Assembly: GCA_036873135.1 (NCBI GenBank)
Contig: JAPTYO010000010.1
Location: forward strand, 22,871,772 to 22,935,771
Direction: 5' to 3'
DNA: 64,000 bases
Source of the DNA: Clarkia xantiana subsp. parviflora
Taxonomy: Eukaryota; Streptophyta; Magnoliopsida; Myrtales; Onagraceae
Below the pieces are notes generated by a model. It had not been told where the DNA came from. It worked only from the letters and a program-made list of their open reading frames with translations, and ran no database searches. Made by a program: the position numbers and the translations under genes. Below, piece by piece: positions 45,301-56,362 of the stretch. Each line of letters begins with the position of its first letter. The first letter of the stretch is position 1.

Positions 45301-48300
45301 GTTGCCTGATGGAACTGAAGTAGCTTATTATTCCCGTGGACAGGTATATGACTGCCTACGTTCAGTGTGGCATACGGTATCACAACTTCTATTTGTCTTT
45401 TCCCTGAACTGTTTGTTTTCTGAGTAGAAAATACTTGAAGGCTATAAAAAAGGGTTTGGAATATTATGCAGATGCTGCAATTGCGAGGTATTTTCTTTTT
45501 CCTTCTTTGCTTGAACTACTTTAGCCCGATCAAATCTTCCTATGATGTGTTATGTGCCTAAAAATAGGTAAGTCCCTCACAGTTTGAAGCACATGCTGGT
45601 TGGTCATCGCGCAAGAAGCCGTAAGTTGTATCTTGGGTTACTCAGTTCTATCCTTTTATTTTCTGGAAAGAAGTTGCACCTTATGTAGGTGCGCGGCAAT
45701 TTTTCTGCAGCTATTCAAATATCTACATATCCAACGGCGTGTCTCTTCATGAATTGGCAATATCTCTATCTAGAGGTCGTAGATTTTCTATCAAGGATAG
45801 CGCCACTTTGTGCACCACTTGTGCTGATGGTGGGAATCTTTTGCTCTGCGATGGCTGTCCAAGGGCTTTCCATAGAGGTAAGTGGTTCTTCGCAAATTCA
45901 CTATCTTTGCCTTCTATTATTAAGTTCATAATTATTCATTTACTTCCTATGTCTATGATGTATTCATCTCATAGATCATTTACTTTGTATAAGATTGCAC
46001 TTTGCAGTATTAAAAGATCTGGTAGAAAATTCAAAATAGAAACAAGGGAGGATGAAAATGGCCAACTCTAATTAATATTGTGATGTATCTCAAGAACAGT
46101 CGAAGATAAAGTAAATATTCATTGACAAGAAACAAGTCCATGACAGTTCACCCATTGGGTATCTGTTCTGTAAACTTTTACATCTAAAGTTGGATGTGCC
46201 CAATTGTTTGAAATGCCATAAGTAAATGCATTTGGCTAGTCATATGGTGTACTTCAGTAATTATCAGTGATACAAATTTCTTACTACAAACTGAGGTATA
46301 TTGTGTTCTACTTTTTTGTTGTTTTATACAAATTCAATTAACTTTTCGTATACTCATCAGGGGAAAGTCGTTTAAATAGACTAAAGCAAATACCTAGAAG
46401 AGTGGTAAAAGCAAACCTAATATTTTCCTTTTTATGGGAGCTTAATCTTAACTCAGTTACTTCACCTGAAAGAATTTAAAGCGTAGAATTTCTCTATCAA
46501 GTAAAATAAATATTAAAACCATGGTTAAAAGAATTAGTGATCCCTTCTCATTCTTAGTGAACTCTATACACATCCATAATAAAAAAGAAGTATGGAATGA
46601 TCAAATAACATTTGCTGGTCTCCTTTCCCTAGTAATATCATAGTTGATATAGGATGTTGGAATTTGCATTATCCCATCCAACCATTTTGTTTGTTTCGAT
46701 TATAACACTCGAGATGTTTGTACGTTCTGATTTAAATGCTTAAGTTCTTAGTGTTCCACGTTGTTAATATTCTTTTTACCAAACTGACCTTTACTGTATT
46801 TTTGCTTTTTTTTTCCCTCTCTTTTGGGAGTGCAGAATGTGCATCTCTTATCAATGTTCCGAATGGTAGCTGGTACTGCCATTACTGTCAGAATCTATTA
46901 CAAGAAGATAGCTTTGTGAATGAAAATGCTCTTGCTGCTGGAAGAGTCTCAGGAGTTGATCCAATTGAGCAGATAACCAGCAGATGCATTCGCGTAGTTA
47001 AAGAAATTGGAGCAGCAGAAGTTAGTGGATGTGTCTTGTGTGGGTATGTTTCTATTCCAATATAAACTTTAAAGTACGTAACATATTCATGTAAGTTTTT
47101 CATTTATTATTACAAGAAAAGTACATTTGATGTTATAATATTATATCTGGTTTGCTTTCTATTTCTATAATTTATATTTTATTTTTCGTAGTTTTTATGT
47201 TAATATATTATTGTCTGACATCTCTTTTATTCTTGCTTCAGTTGGCATGATTTTAGCAAATCTGGTTTTGGCCCTCGAACCATAATTCTTTGTGATCAGG
47301 TTTTCTTTTCTTTTATTTTTTTTAAAGATCTATTTATCTGATTTATTGGTTCCTCTGTTTTGTTGTAAACTGATTCTAAGAATGATCTTTCTTCTTTTGT
47401 TTTCTTTCGAGTTAGTGTGAGCAAGAGTTTCATATTGGCTGTTTAAGAGAGCATAAAATGGCCAATCTCAAGGTTGGTTCTTTTCTTACTCAACTAATCT
47501 CATTGTCTCACCTCCACCTTGAAAATTAAGAAAATGGCTCGTGTATATATTTTGCTGTGACACTAATCTGACAAATTAGTGCCGTGTCCTGCAGGAACTG
47601 CCAGAGGGAAAGTGGTTCTGTTGTGAAGGGTGCAATCAAATCCACTCCACTCTTCAGAACTTGCTACTTCGTGGGCCAGTGAAGCTCACCGACTCTCTTC
47701 TAGGCAGTATAAAGAAAAAACACGAGGACGAAGGTGCAGATACAAGTGGCTGCAATGTCAGTTGGAGGGTGCTTAGTGGCAGCTTTGCTACCCCTGAATC
47801 TCGAAAACTTCTCTCAGAGGCTGTTTCTATATTTCATGTAAGTACCGGCTATATCTTGCCCTTTTACTTCAGCAGTGGCTGCTATTTCAGTGAATTCAGT
47901 ATTTACTCCTCTTGAGGATAGGGTTAATTGATAAATTTGTGTTGAGTAACTGACACGAGATACTCCGTCAGGAATGTTTTGATCCAATAGTTGACTGGAT
48001 GACCGGACGGGATCTGATTCCTTCAATGGTTTATGGGTATTCTCTTTTTCTTCGTTCTCATATTTATTTCTCTTGTTGCTTTGTACGTACCATCTAACCT
48101 TCAAATAATGAAGATCCACCCGAACCAATTTTCGTCACTATTAAAATTAAATTCAATAAAATTGACGATTGTGTTTGTGTTGATTCTCTGAAGGAGGAGC
48201 ACTGGAGGCCAAGAGTATGGAGGGATGTACTGTGCAGTACTAATCATCAGGTATTAAAGTTCCCATCATCTCTAAACACAGGGTTAAGAACCTAAAAAAC

Positions 48301-49522
48301 AATCCCAACCATAGGTCATGTTGCTAATCAATGTCCCAGATTTAAAATGTTGATATTCGATGGCCTAATTATCAAATTGGTTGATTTCCACCTTTTTCGA
48401 TTGATTGTGGTGTTAAAATTGGTGTCTTAAGCAACAAAAACATGTTATTTTCTACTTTTCCAAAGTATCAGATTTGTTACTTATGGTGTAGGCTTGCTTA
48501 TTTGATGCTAAAAAAACAAGTTTTTGTTCTGTCAATTTTAAGAGAAAAAAGTGGAAATCAACAATTTTGATAGTTGGGACACCGAATATCAACATTTTAA
48601 ATCTAGGACAACGATTAGCAAAATATAGCATATAGATGATACTGTTTTTAGGTTCTTAACCCCTAAACATATGTTGACAGAAAGATAATTGAATCTAAGC
48701 TGCAAAGAAGCCTTTTCTGGGGGTTAATGTGATGCTTAATGATGCAGCTCGGTCGTTGTATCAGCTGGAACTTTTAGAGTGTTTGGAAAAGAAATTGCCG
48801 AACTACCCTTGGTTGCAACAAGAAAGGGTAGCCACGACAAGGTAGGTTTATAATCACGCCTCTACGAAATTGAAAAATCACTTTGATTTAAGCTTCCAAA
48901 TGTTAAAGATGGTTACTGTGTTTCCATTAGGGCTATTTCCAGTCGCTGTTCTCTTGCATCGAGAGGTTATTGTCGTCCATGAAGGTGAAGAGCCTTGTGC
49001 TTCCAGCTGCTGCAGAAGCCGAGTCAATATGGACTGATAAATTCGGGTTTACTAGATTAATCCCCGAGGAGGTAATTAAAACCTTATCACCTACCTCCAT
49101 TGAATTTTGGTTCTCGTTCTAATGCTCAAAATCATGAACAGCTTAGTAGATACCGAAAGATGGGCTGCCAAATGCTCACCTTCCAAGGGACCTCCATGCT
49201 GAAGAAACCGGTTTCACAATTTAGCAATATCAGCACGGAATTGGAAACGTTGATGCTGAAGAAGCCTGTTGCAGAATTTACTACTATCAACATTGAATCA
49301 GAGACGTTGATGCTGAAAAAACCCGTTTCGGAGTTCAGCAATATCAACATGGAATCATCAGACACATTGATGCTGAAGGAACCCGATTCGGAGTTCGGTT
49401 ATATCAACATGGAAGCGCAGAAGGAACCTGTTTCGGAGATGAGCCATATCAACATGGAACCCGAGACATCGATGCTAAAGAAACTAGTTCCAGAGTGTAG
49501 CGCTATCGAAGCAGATACATGA
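42314..49522 (+). CDS. PHD-finger protein with Tify-binding domains and GNAT acetyltransferase domain
   Basis: Twenty-one coding exons give one 1,078-residue frame: 42314-43156, 43419-43490, 43581-43785, 43907-44006, 44305-44391, 44572-44652, 44762-44854, 45037-45126, 45262-45343, 45428-45487, 45568-45620, 45711-45877, 46836-47043, 47242-47299, 47416-47472, 47595-47837, 47972-48036, 48194-48250, 48748-48841, 48931-49071, 49142-49522. All introns are GT-AG. Domains: a Tify-binding-like domain at about 270-345 (LLDGVTVVYMGG, GGILCSCSLCNG, PTSQFEIHA) and a second at about 540-605 (GFGILCRCCNCE, PSQFEAHAG). PHD1 is at about 618-662 (LCTTCADGGNLLLCDGCP, HYCQ). An extended PHD is at about 708-770 (CDQCEQEFHIGCL, FCCEGC). 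A GNAT-type fold is at about 860-955 (KGSHDKGYFQSLFSCIE). Relatives such as Arabidopsis IDM1 act on chromatin in the nucleus; the exact substrate here is not known. The last exon adds an unusual repetitive tail. Confidence 0.94.
48272..48671. mobile_element. Small Mutator-like MITE in intron 18 of the PHD/GNAT gene
   Basis: The element spans 48281-48662 (382 bp). Ends are GGGTTAAGAACC and its inverse, with internal inverted copies (atttaaaatgttgatattcg). The 9-bp flanks CTAAACACA and CTAAACATA differ at one base. It belongs to the same family as the elements at 58284, 59029 and 49815. The host exons on both sides splice cleanly around it. Confidence 0.88.
49190..49519 (+). repeat. Coding tandem repeats in the PHD/GNAT C-terminus
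   Basis: About six imperfect units of 15-20 residues (roughly 57 bp) on the pattern TLMLKKPVSEFSNINMESE. Lys-Lys-Pro-Val, then Glu-Phe, then Ile-Asn-Met-Glu recur in order. All units keep the frame, and the array ends in a TGA. The array follows the conserved GTSMLKK end of the family's GNAT region, so the tail appears to have grown by repeat expansion from that sequence. Confidence 0.9.
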
Positions 49523-49814
49523 CAAGATAGTGTGTAAGAAATTGCATTTTTTCCCCGAGGTATTGTATTGTGTATTTTTTTTTCTTTCTGTTTTAATTAA
49601 TTCCTGCATTGTGTCGGGACAGGCGTTAACACCAGAGTTTACAACAGTCATTAGTTAAATTGTTGTAATTTTTCATACCAAAAAGTAACAAATGTTGCAA
49701 CTTGTATGCTGCCGGAATGGTACTTATGATAGTGATTTAATTTGGTGTTTGTCTATGTAAGCCGGGTTTGTTGTATCGGTCAATAACATGACTCAAACAT
49801 GCGGTACTCTTAGA

Positions 49815-50153
49815 CCTAAGAACCTCAAAACAGTGTCAACTATAATTTATGTTGTAAAATTTAAAATGTAAATATTCGGTATTACAATTATCAGATTGTT
49901 TATTATTTATTTTTTTATTGATTTTGGTTTTAAAATTAACGTTTTAAGCAACAAAAATGAATTTTTTTCATTTTTTTGAAGTATCGGATTTGTTGCACAT
50001 GGTTTAGACTTATTTGATACTTAAAAAATATGTTATTGTTCGTCAATTCTAAGAAGAAAAAAATTGAAAATTAACAAATATGATAGTTGAGATATTGAAT
50101 ATCAATATTTTAAATTTAAGACAACGATTAACAATATGACTTATAGTAAAGCC
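49815..50153. mobile_element. Degraded copy of the small Mutator-like MITE family
   Basis: Shares internal words with the MITE at 48281 in the same order: gaacctcaaaacagtgtcaa, aaatattcggtatt, attgatagttga-like and gacaacgattaacaatatga. The outer ends and target duplication have decayed. It lies just downstream of the PHD/GNAT stop codon. Confidence 0.65.
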
Positions 50154-50396
50154 AGCCATTTGAGGTGACCATTTTTATCATGGCATGACAGCAACTACAA
50201 ATTAAGAAATTACAACACAAACAAATTATACAAATGACATTACCATAAGGAACTATCAGTCAATTTAGCTCACGATATTATTTCTTATAAATATCGAGGA
50301 CCATTAGTAATACTCTCTAGAGTTGTGGGTGTTTAGGTCTTGTTAAGTATAAAATATTGTAATAAATAAATGAACTAAATAAGTATTACAAACAAC

Positions 50397-51009
50397 ATTC
50401 TTATTAGGGCTGAAAGTAAAATCCGGCGAGACCGAAAAACCGCAAAAAACCGAACCGGACCGGTCCGAAAAAACCGGACCGTATATAGACCGTTTGTTAA
50501 GTGGTTGGATTTTTTTGGTATTATTCGGTTTTTCGGTTCGGTTCGGTCCTCATGTCTTAAAAACCGTGGAGTCTTAAAAACCGTGGAGACCGAACTAGAC
50601 CGAAGTTATTCAATGATATAATATAATATGATATATATTATATATCATATTAAGATAACTTAAAATTTTTCTTAAGGAAATCAAATATCTTCTCTTTTTA
50701 TTAATTTTGGAACTTTTAGTATATTCTATAAGTATTAGTTGTATGAAATTTTGTATAGTATTTTACATAATTTTTGTTTAGTATTCTAAAATTGGAGAAA
50801 TTTTAAATATTGATTATTACGTTCGGATTTTCGGTTAAAACCGAAAACCGAACCGAAAAAACCGTACTAAACATGGACGGGTTATTTTTTTCCATATGGA
50901 TTTTTGGTCGGATTTTTTTGTTGAAAAAATCCGGTCCGAATAAATCGGACTCCGACCGAAATAGCTAAAAAACCGGTCCGACCGAACCGGTTTCACCCCT
51001 AATTCTTAT
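50397..51009. mobile_element. hAT-type MITE, 597 bp
   Basis: The element spans 50405-51001 and begins TAGGGCTGAAAG, ending GTTTCACCCCTA. It is flanked by a perfect 8-bp duplication ATTCTTAT (50397-50404 and 51002-51009), the size typical of hAT transposition. The interior is rich in ccgaaccggacc words and their inverse. There is no transposase gene. Confidence 0.92.
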
Positions 51010-51132
51010 GACACAACAATATTCAAACACAACACTATCCTTGCATGTAGGCGCGCGCAGTGTGAGTAATGATTAGTCTAAACGTAAAAAAGTATCTGCC
51101 CTCCTAATAACCAACCTTAATAAAAGAAAAAA

Positions 51133-52602
51133 TCAGCTAACCATAAGTTGGTGCTTAATATCCTCAATCAACAATGTCAAACTGAGAAATGAAGAACCAC
51201 CTTCTTCCATGGCCCTCTTGGCCTTCTCTTTCAACTCCACAGCTCTTCTCCTCCTCTCTCGCCCTTCTTCTCCGTCACCCATCAACTCCAACACCGCTCT
51301 TTCCACCGCCTCCTTCTTAATAACCACCCCCAACTTCTCTTCCTCTCCCCATTTCACCGCAACCTCCGATCCAACCCTCACCCCAATCTTCAACACCTGA
51401 ACTATCATCTTCTCATTATAAAATTGTTCCGCAAACATCGGCCATGTCATCATCGGCACCCCTGAGCACAAACCCTCTAGAGTCGAGTTCCATCCACAGT
51501 GCGTCAGAAAACCCCCTATCGAAGCGTGTGATAAAATGAGCACTTGAGGTGCCCAACCCTTAACTATTTGGCCTCTACCCTTAACCCTATCCTCGAACCC
51601 GCTCTCCAGAACCCAGTTCTCAAACTCGCTCGATCGTTTCCCTCCTCTGACGACCCAGATAAAGGGTCGTCCACATGCCTCGAGTCCTAACCCGAGCTCG
51701 ATGAGTTGCGGAAGAGTGAGGCGGCTCATGCTCCCGAGGCATGCATAGATTACCGAGTTCATGCTCCACGAATCCAACCATTTCAAGCAATGGCTAGGAT
51801 CGATCCCAACCCGGTTATCTCCACGTTCGGATTTGTCTAGTTCATCCTCATTGAGCAACGAAACCGGACCAATGCACCAAACCTTATCCCCTCTAACCTT
51901 CCTAAACTCTGCAACATAATCAGGCTCTAGTTCTTCAAATGTGTTCACAATCACACCATAAGCAGACTGCTCTTTCGCTCGAATCTCCTCCCGGACACCT
52001 ACCGTATCGGACTGGACTATATTGACTGAACTAGGCAGTTGAGCTCTTGTGAGCTCGATCCGATCAGGCAAACCAGGCACTACGAACGGTTCTGTCTCCG
52101 AAACTGTCGAATAAACCTTGGACACAACAATATTGTGGGTGCATAATAGTGAAAAACAGCTAGTACCATCGAACACAATCCTCGGAATCTCAAAATCAGA
52201 AGCAATGGAATCCGCCCACATAATATTTTTATCAGCAATGATGCAGCTCGGTCGAGGTTTTAACCCCTGGAACAGTTTTTGAACAGGTTCTTGTAGCATC
52301 CTGATACCTAAGAGCAGGTTCTTGATCATGTCCCGGCTCGGGAGGGAATCCATGCTCTCGCAGCCCTCGGGGAGTCCTGAATCTAAGGAGGGAAAAGGGA
52401 CTGTTAGGAGGTGGATTTGGAGACCTGAGGTAGCGGCTCGGTCGATGATTGACCGGAATCGGGCTGCATTGAGTGGAGTGGTGATTATGGAGACAGTGAG
52501 GCCACGCCTTGCGAGCAACCTCGCCACGTCGATCATCGGGATGAGGTGGCCTTGGGCTAGGTGTGGGAGAAGAACAAAGTGAAGCAACTGTTCTGCAGCC
52601 AT
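51133..52602 (-). CDS. UDP-glycosyltransferase, UGT73-like
   Basis: A single coding exon of 489 residues, normal length for plant family 1 glycosyltransferases. Such enzymes move a sugar from a UDP-sugar to a hydroxyl group of a small molecule, such as a flavonoid, coumarin, terpenoid or hormone, in the cytosol. The N-terminal LPHLAQGHLIPMIDVARLLA holds the catalytic His19, with the partner Asp at 124 (IIADKNIMWAD). The PSPG box runs from W350 to Q393 (WAPQVLILSHASIGG, HCGWNSTLEG). Its final Gln suggests UDP-glucose as donor. Motifs match the UGT73 group. The substrate cannot be told from sequence. The ATG at 52602 is chosen because MAAEQLLHFVLLPH aligns with the family start. A likely 5' leader intron lies at 52944-52647 (GTGAGT...CAG). 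Confidence 0.96.
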   Translation of the reverse strand: MAAEQLLHFVLLPHLAQGHLIPMIDVARLLARRGLTVSIITTPLNAARFRSIIDRAATSGLQIHLLTVPFPSLDSGLPEGCESMDSLPSRDMIKNLLLGIRMLQEPVQKLFQGLKPRPSCIIADKNIMWADSIASDFEIPRIVFDGTSCFSLLCTHNIVVSKVYSTVSETEPFVVPGLPDRIELTRAQLPSSVNIVQSDTVGVREEIRAKEQSAYGVIVNTFEELEPDYVAEFRKVRGDKVWCIGPVSLLNEDELDKSERGDNRVGIDPSHCLKWLDSWSMNSVIYACLGSMSRLTLPQLIELGLGLEACGRPFIWVVRGGKRSSEFENWVLESGFEDRVKGRGQIVKGWAPQVLILSHASIGGFLTHCGWNSTLEGLCSGVPMMTWPMFAEQFYNEKMIVQVLKIGVRVGSEVAVKWGEEEKLGVVIKKEAVERAVLELMGDGEEGRERRRRAVELKEKAKRAMEEGGSSFLSLTLLIEDIKHQLMVS

Positions 52603-52646
52603 TGCAGCTCAAGTTCTGATTTTTCGGGGATTGTTACTCTATATTG

Positions 52647-52944
52647 CTGAAATTAGGTTATCCAGAATCTGCAACTGAGGACAAGATACAAAATTAAGCG
52701 TAATATCGCAGCAAATAGATGAACAAGAATCATAGCGGCTCTAATTTTCAAAATTTCTCCATCAATATGCAGGATTCATAAAAATTGGTAACATTTCCTG
52801 AGAAATCCATTGAATAGACTGGAAATTAGAAAGAATTGGGTTTCTGGGCAGTAATCGGAAGCTCATGTCTTGGCAAAAAAAAAAAAAATCGGAAGCTCAT
52901 GAATCAACAAGCGAACACTAAGGGATACTGAGAATTATACTCAC
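52647..52944 (-). promoter_or_regulatory. Probable 5' leader intron of the UGT gene
   Basis: On the minus strand, ggattcg|gtgagtat at 52945/52944 and acctaatttcag|caata at 52647/52646 form a good GT-AG pair 44 bp upstream of the UGT ATG. No ORF is broken by it. Leader introns are common in plant genes and can raise expression. Predicted from splice signals only. Confidence 0.45.
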
Positions 52945-53127
52945 CGAATCCAGTTTCCAGCTTCAAGGGTTTGGATTTAGAGATGAGCCGAGATCCGACA
53001 AGAAATTTGCCTCTTTTGGCAAAATCATCATCGAAGATGTGTAGTTTTATTACGCGGTTAGATACGGATTTTTTGTACAGATGCCCTGCTGGAAGAAGCC
53101 ATTCGTAAAAATGTCTTATCCAGGATT

Positions 53128-54104
53128 CCTCTGTCTTGGGAACCCGTATGTCAGGTTCCCAACCTTTTTATTTTCTTCATTTTTTACATTTATTAATATT
53201 CACCGAATTCAAATTTACAATTTCAAATTCAATAAAAATCGAAATCTAGTGTCTTTATAACGTAATAAACAATATACTATTTTTTAAAATTTATTCTAGT
53301 AATTTTGAAAATTAATGTTTCCAACACCAAATGGTGTTATACTCCTAAAACGCAAATTTGGAGCAATTTTTTTTTTAGAATGTTCAAAAAATCTATTACC
53401 GAACTTCAAATTAGGCCCCGTTTTCGGTATTGCATTTTACTAACACGTGACAATTTGGAAAAAAAATATATTTTTTTTAACATTTTCTTAAAAATGAGAT
53501 TTGCTCCAAATTTAGGTTTTAGGGGGGTATATCACCATTCGGTGATGAAAACATTAATTTTCGAAATTAGTAGAATAAATTTAAAAAAATAGCACATTGT
53601 TTATTATGTTATAAAGACGCTAACTTTCGATTTTCATTGAATTTGGAGTTGTAAATAAACGGCAATCGTAGATCAAAGTTCATACGATAATCCACGTGTT
53701 TCTATCACTTTGAAAAATTTCTATAAATTTTACCGGACTTCAAATTATGCCCCGTTTTCGTTATTGGATTTTACTAATACGTGACAATCCGAAAAAATAG
53801 ATTTTTTTTGAACATTTTCTAAAAAATAAGATTTGCTCCAAATTTGCGTTTTAGGGGTATAACACCATTTGGTGATGGAAACATTAATTTTCGAAATTAC
53901 TAGAATAAATTTAAAAAAAATAGCACATTGTTTTTTACGTTATAAAGACGCTAACTTTCGATTTTCATTGAATTTTGAGTTATAAATTTGAATTTTGTGA
54001 ATATTAATAGATGTAAAAAGTGAAAAAAAAAAAAAAAAGATGGGGGAACCCGACAAACGGGTTTGACCGAGGATGGATGAACCCAAGACAGAGGAATCTG
54101 GTTT
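53128..54104. mobile_element. Foldback-like element with very long inverted repeats
   Basis: The left part (gattcctctgtcttgggaac, ttacatttattaatattcac, aatgtttccaacaccaaatg) reappears inverted at the right (53800-54104), giving arms of over 250 bp. A third partial copy at about 53505-53660 is direct to the right arm, so the interior has been duplicated. No target duplication was identified and no transposase is present. It lies upstream of the UGT gene. Confidence 0.7.
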
Positions 54105-54121
54105 GACCAGATTCCTCTGTC
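54087..54121. repeat. Perfect 15-bp hairpin at the edge of the foldback element
   Basis: gacagaggaatctgg (54087-54101) and ccagattcctctgtc (54107-54121) are exact inverted copies around tttga. The outer sequence equals the foldback element's terminal word, so a tip of the element has been copied in opposite orientation at the right boundary. Confidence 0.9.
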
Positions 54122-54516
54122 AACCGGTCAAATGGACAATCCTCTATCCCTTTGACTGGACGGTGCCAACTACTAATAGCAGCTGGACGGTGCCAGCCGG
54201 CACGCGTTGGACACGCGTGCTAGCTCGCCTGACAGCTGGGCCCGTCCAGCTGCTTTTAACAGCTGGACTGGACATTTTTACAAATGCCCTCTGGGATAAG
54301 GCAATTTTACAAATGCCCTCTGGAATAGGACATTTGTACAAAAATTTCGTTAGATACTATATTACGTGGATATATATGATTAGATGTGTAATTAATAGGG
54401 GTGCAATCCAACCGATCTTTGTCACTATAATTATGAGCCCAAATGGCATTACCTGTAATGGAAAATGTCACTATCCGCATAGAATGATGTGTGTGCGGCA
54501 TCACTGGGGTGCATCT

Positions 54517-55757
54517 TTATTTGATTGTATCCCGAAACGTGTCCATGAAACTCATTAACTCGTGGCCTGATATTGCGTCTACCAATTGATTTATCATTGG
54601 CAGAGGATAAGAGTCTTTTGGGCAGTCATTGTTGAGGTCCCGGAAGTCTATGCACATTCTCCAGTTGCTGTTTGATTTTTTAACCAACACTGGGTTTGCA
54701 ACCCATGTATGGTATCTGCTCTCTTTTATGAAGCCTGCCTCTAGTAACTTTCCTACCTCTTCTCGAATGGCCACTTATTTATTTCCTCACATCATTTTTA
54801 TCTTCTGAGTAATCGGTCGCTTCGCTGGGCTGGTGTTTAGCCAATGCGAGATGATGTCTTCGCTTATTCCTGGCATGTCAGTAGGTGACCACGCGAATAA
54901 GTCTTTGTATTCCTTCAGGAGCGTTGTCATGGTTGTAGCCTCTTCTTTTAACAATGATATTCCTATTCTTACTTTTCTTTCAGGGCCGTCAGTGTATCTC
55001 CCATAGCTCTTCCATGAGTGAGGGGCGTCCATACTCTTCTCTTGTGTCCACGTCTATCGATAGTGGATCCTCCTTGATTGACAAGGAATTTGGCTTTAGA
55101 GTCATCACATAACATTCTTTTGCCGCTTGTTGATCTCCGTATACTTCTTCTACTCCTTTGGAGGTTAGGAACTTCATTTTTTGGTGGACTGTTGATGAGA
55201 CTATTCCTACTTGTTTATTGTGGTCAGTCCCAAAATACCATTGCACGCCTCTAGACATTCTACTATTAAGAAGGTTTCCTCAATGCAAAGCCTGTTTTGC
55301 CCCATTCCTGGTGTTACTAGTAAAGTGATTACTCCTACCGGGTAAGTCGTGTCTCCTGCGAAACCTACTAGCGGGGTGTGCACTGGTTTGATGGCTCGTT
55401 TCTTCCTTCCCATGCTTCGATTACCTGTGTGGTGAGGATGTTTGGCGAATTGCCCCCATCCACCAATATTCTTCTTACATTTGTGTTATCGATTTCTATC
55501 GTAACGACCAACGCATCTATATGTGGGTGCGTTACATGTTGCATATCCTCCCTGGAAAATTGAATTGCACCCTCCATCAATTGCATTGTGTTCATGAATT
55601 GTATTTTATCATTTTTTACTAGTGAGGCGTATTCGTCCCGTGCGTTGGACGATTCACCTCCGGCACCAAAACCTCCGTGAATGAAATTCGCGATAGGCAT
55701 TTGATTATTTATGTTCAATCGATGGCTTTTTGTTCGAGCTACACGGTACGACGCCAA
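54517..55757 (-). pseudogene. Decayed gypsy (Tat-type) protease-RT fragment
   Basis: Minus-strand pieces in several frames read, in order, IANFIHGGFGAGGESS, DALVVTIEI and RILVDGGNSPNIL (protease), then GDTTYPVGVITLLVTPGMG, DGPERKVRIGISL, ITQKIKMM, EVGKLLEAGFIKESRY and CIDFRDLNNDCPKDSYPLP (RT start). At least four frameshifts or stops separate them. RT ends before the YVDD motif, and integrase and gag are missing. It resembles the pol of the intact element at 9.6-15.2 kb but is clearly older and different. Confidence 0.9.
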
Positions 55758-55758
55758 T

Positions 55759-56362
55759 TATGGATCAAGCTCGTCGGGGTTCCGGTCTTGGCGACCTTTC
55801 GTCGAGTCGAGATCGCTTTCCTTGCTCGTATTCCTCTATTTCCGTTCCTTGTCTCGCTTACCTGCACAAGGGCTAAGCCGGGGGATGTCCGGCGAACCCT
55901 CTCTGATGCTAAAATGAGTCGGTTCTAGAGAGAAGTCAGAATATTCAAGTGAAAATCCCCTTGTAAATGAAGGATATAAATCCCTATTTATAAGGATTGT
56001 GATCTTGGCATCGGAGGGGCCCAAATTTACGGGTGAGACCCGTGTAATATTCATATAGGTGTGTCATGCGCGTAACCCGGGGGTCAATCATCCAGGCGTC
56101 GGGGGACGGACGCGGGACGCGCCGGCCCCGTAACGACCGGACACAGGACGCGCCGGCCCCGTAACGACCGGACTAGTCCAGTGTCAAGTGTTTGACACCG
56201 GACTAGTCCGGTCGGGGGGTCGTTCCGTCAGGACTAGTCCGGACGGAGGTTTCTTGAAGGACTAGCGCGTGATTTATCGGGTCTCGGCTACTTACCATGT
56301 TCGGGGTCGATGGGGCGACCAAGTCGAGCCTTACTGAGGTCCAATTGGATATATATCCATCA
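55759..56362 (-). repeat. LTR of the decayed gypsy element (right end approximate)
   Basis: Minus strand: just inside the LTR, TTGGCGTCGTACCGTG (about 55740-55755) looks like a primer binding site. A TATA-like TATAAATAGGG lies at about 55980-55992. The right end near 56362 (catca) is tentative. Inside is a doubled 34-bp word containing gacgcgccggccccgtaacg (about 56115-56170). The internal sequence passes from the leader straight to protease, so gag has been deleted. Confidence 0.6.
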
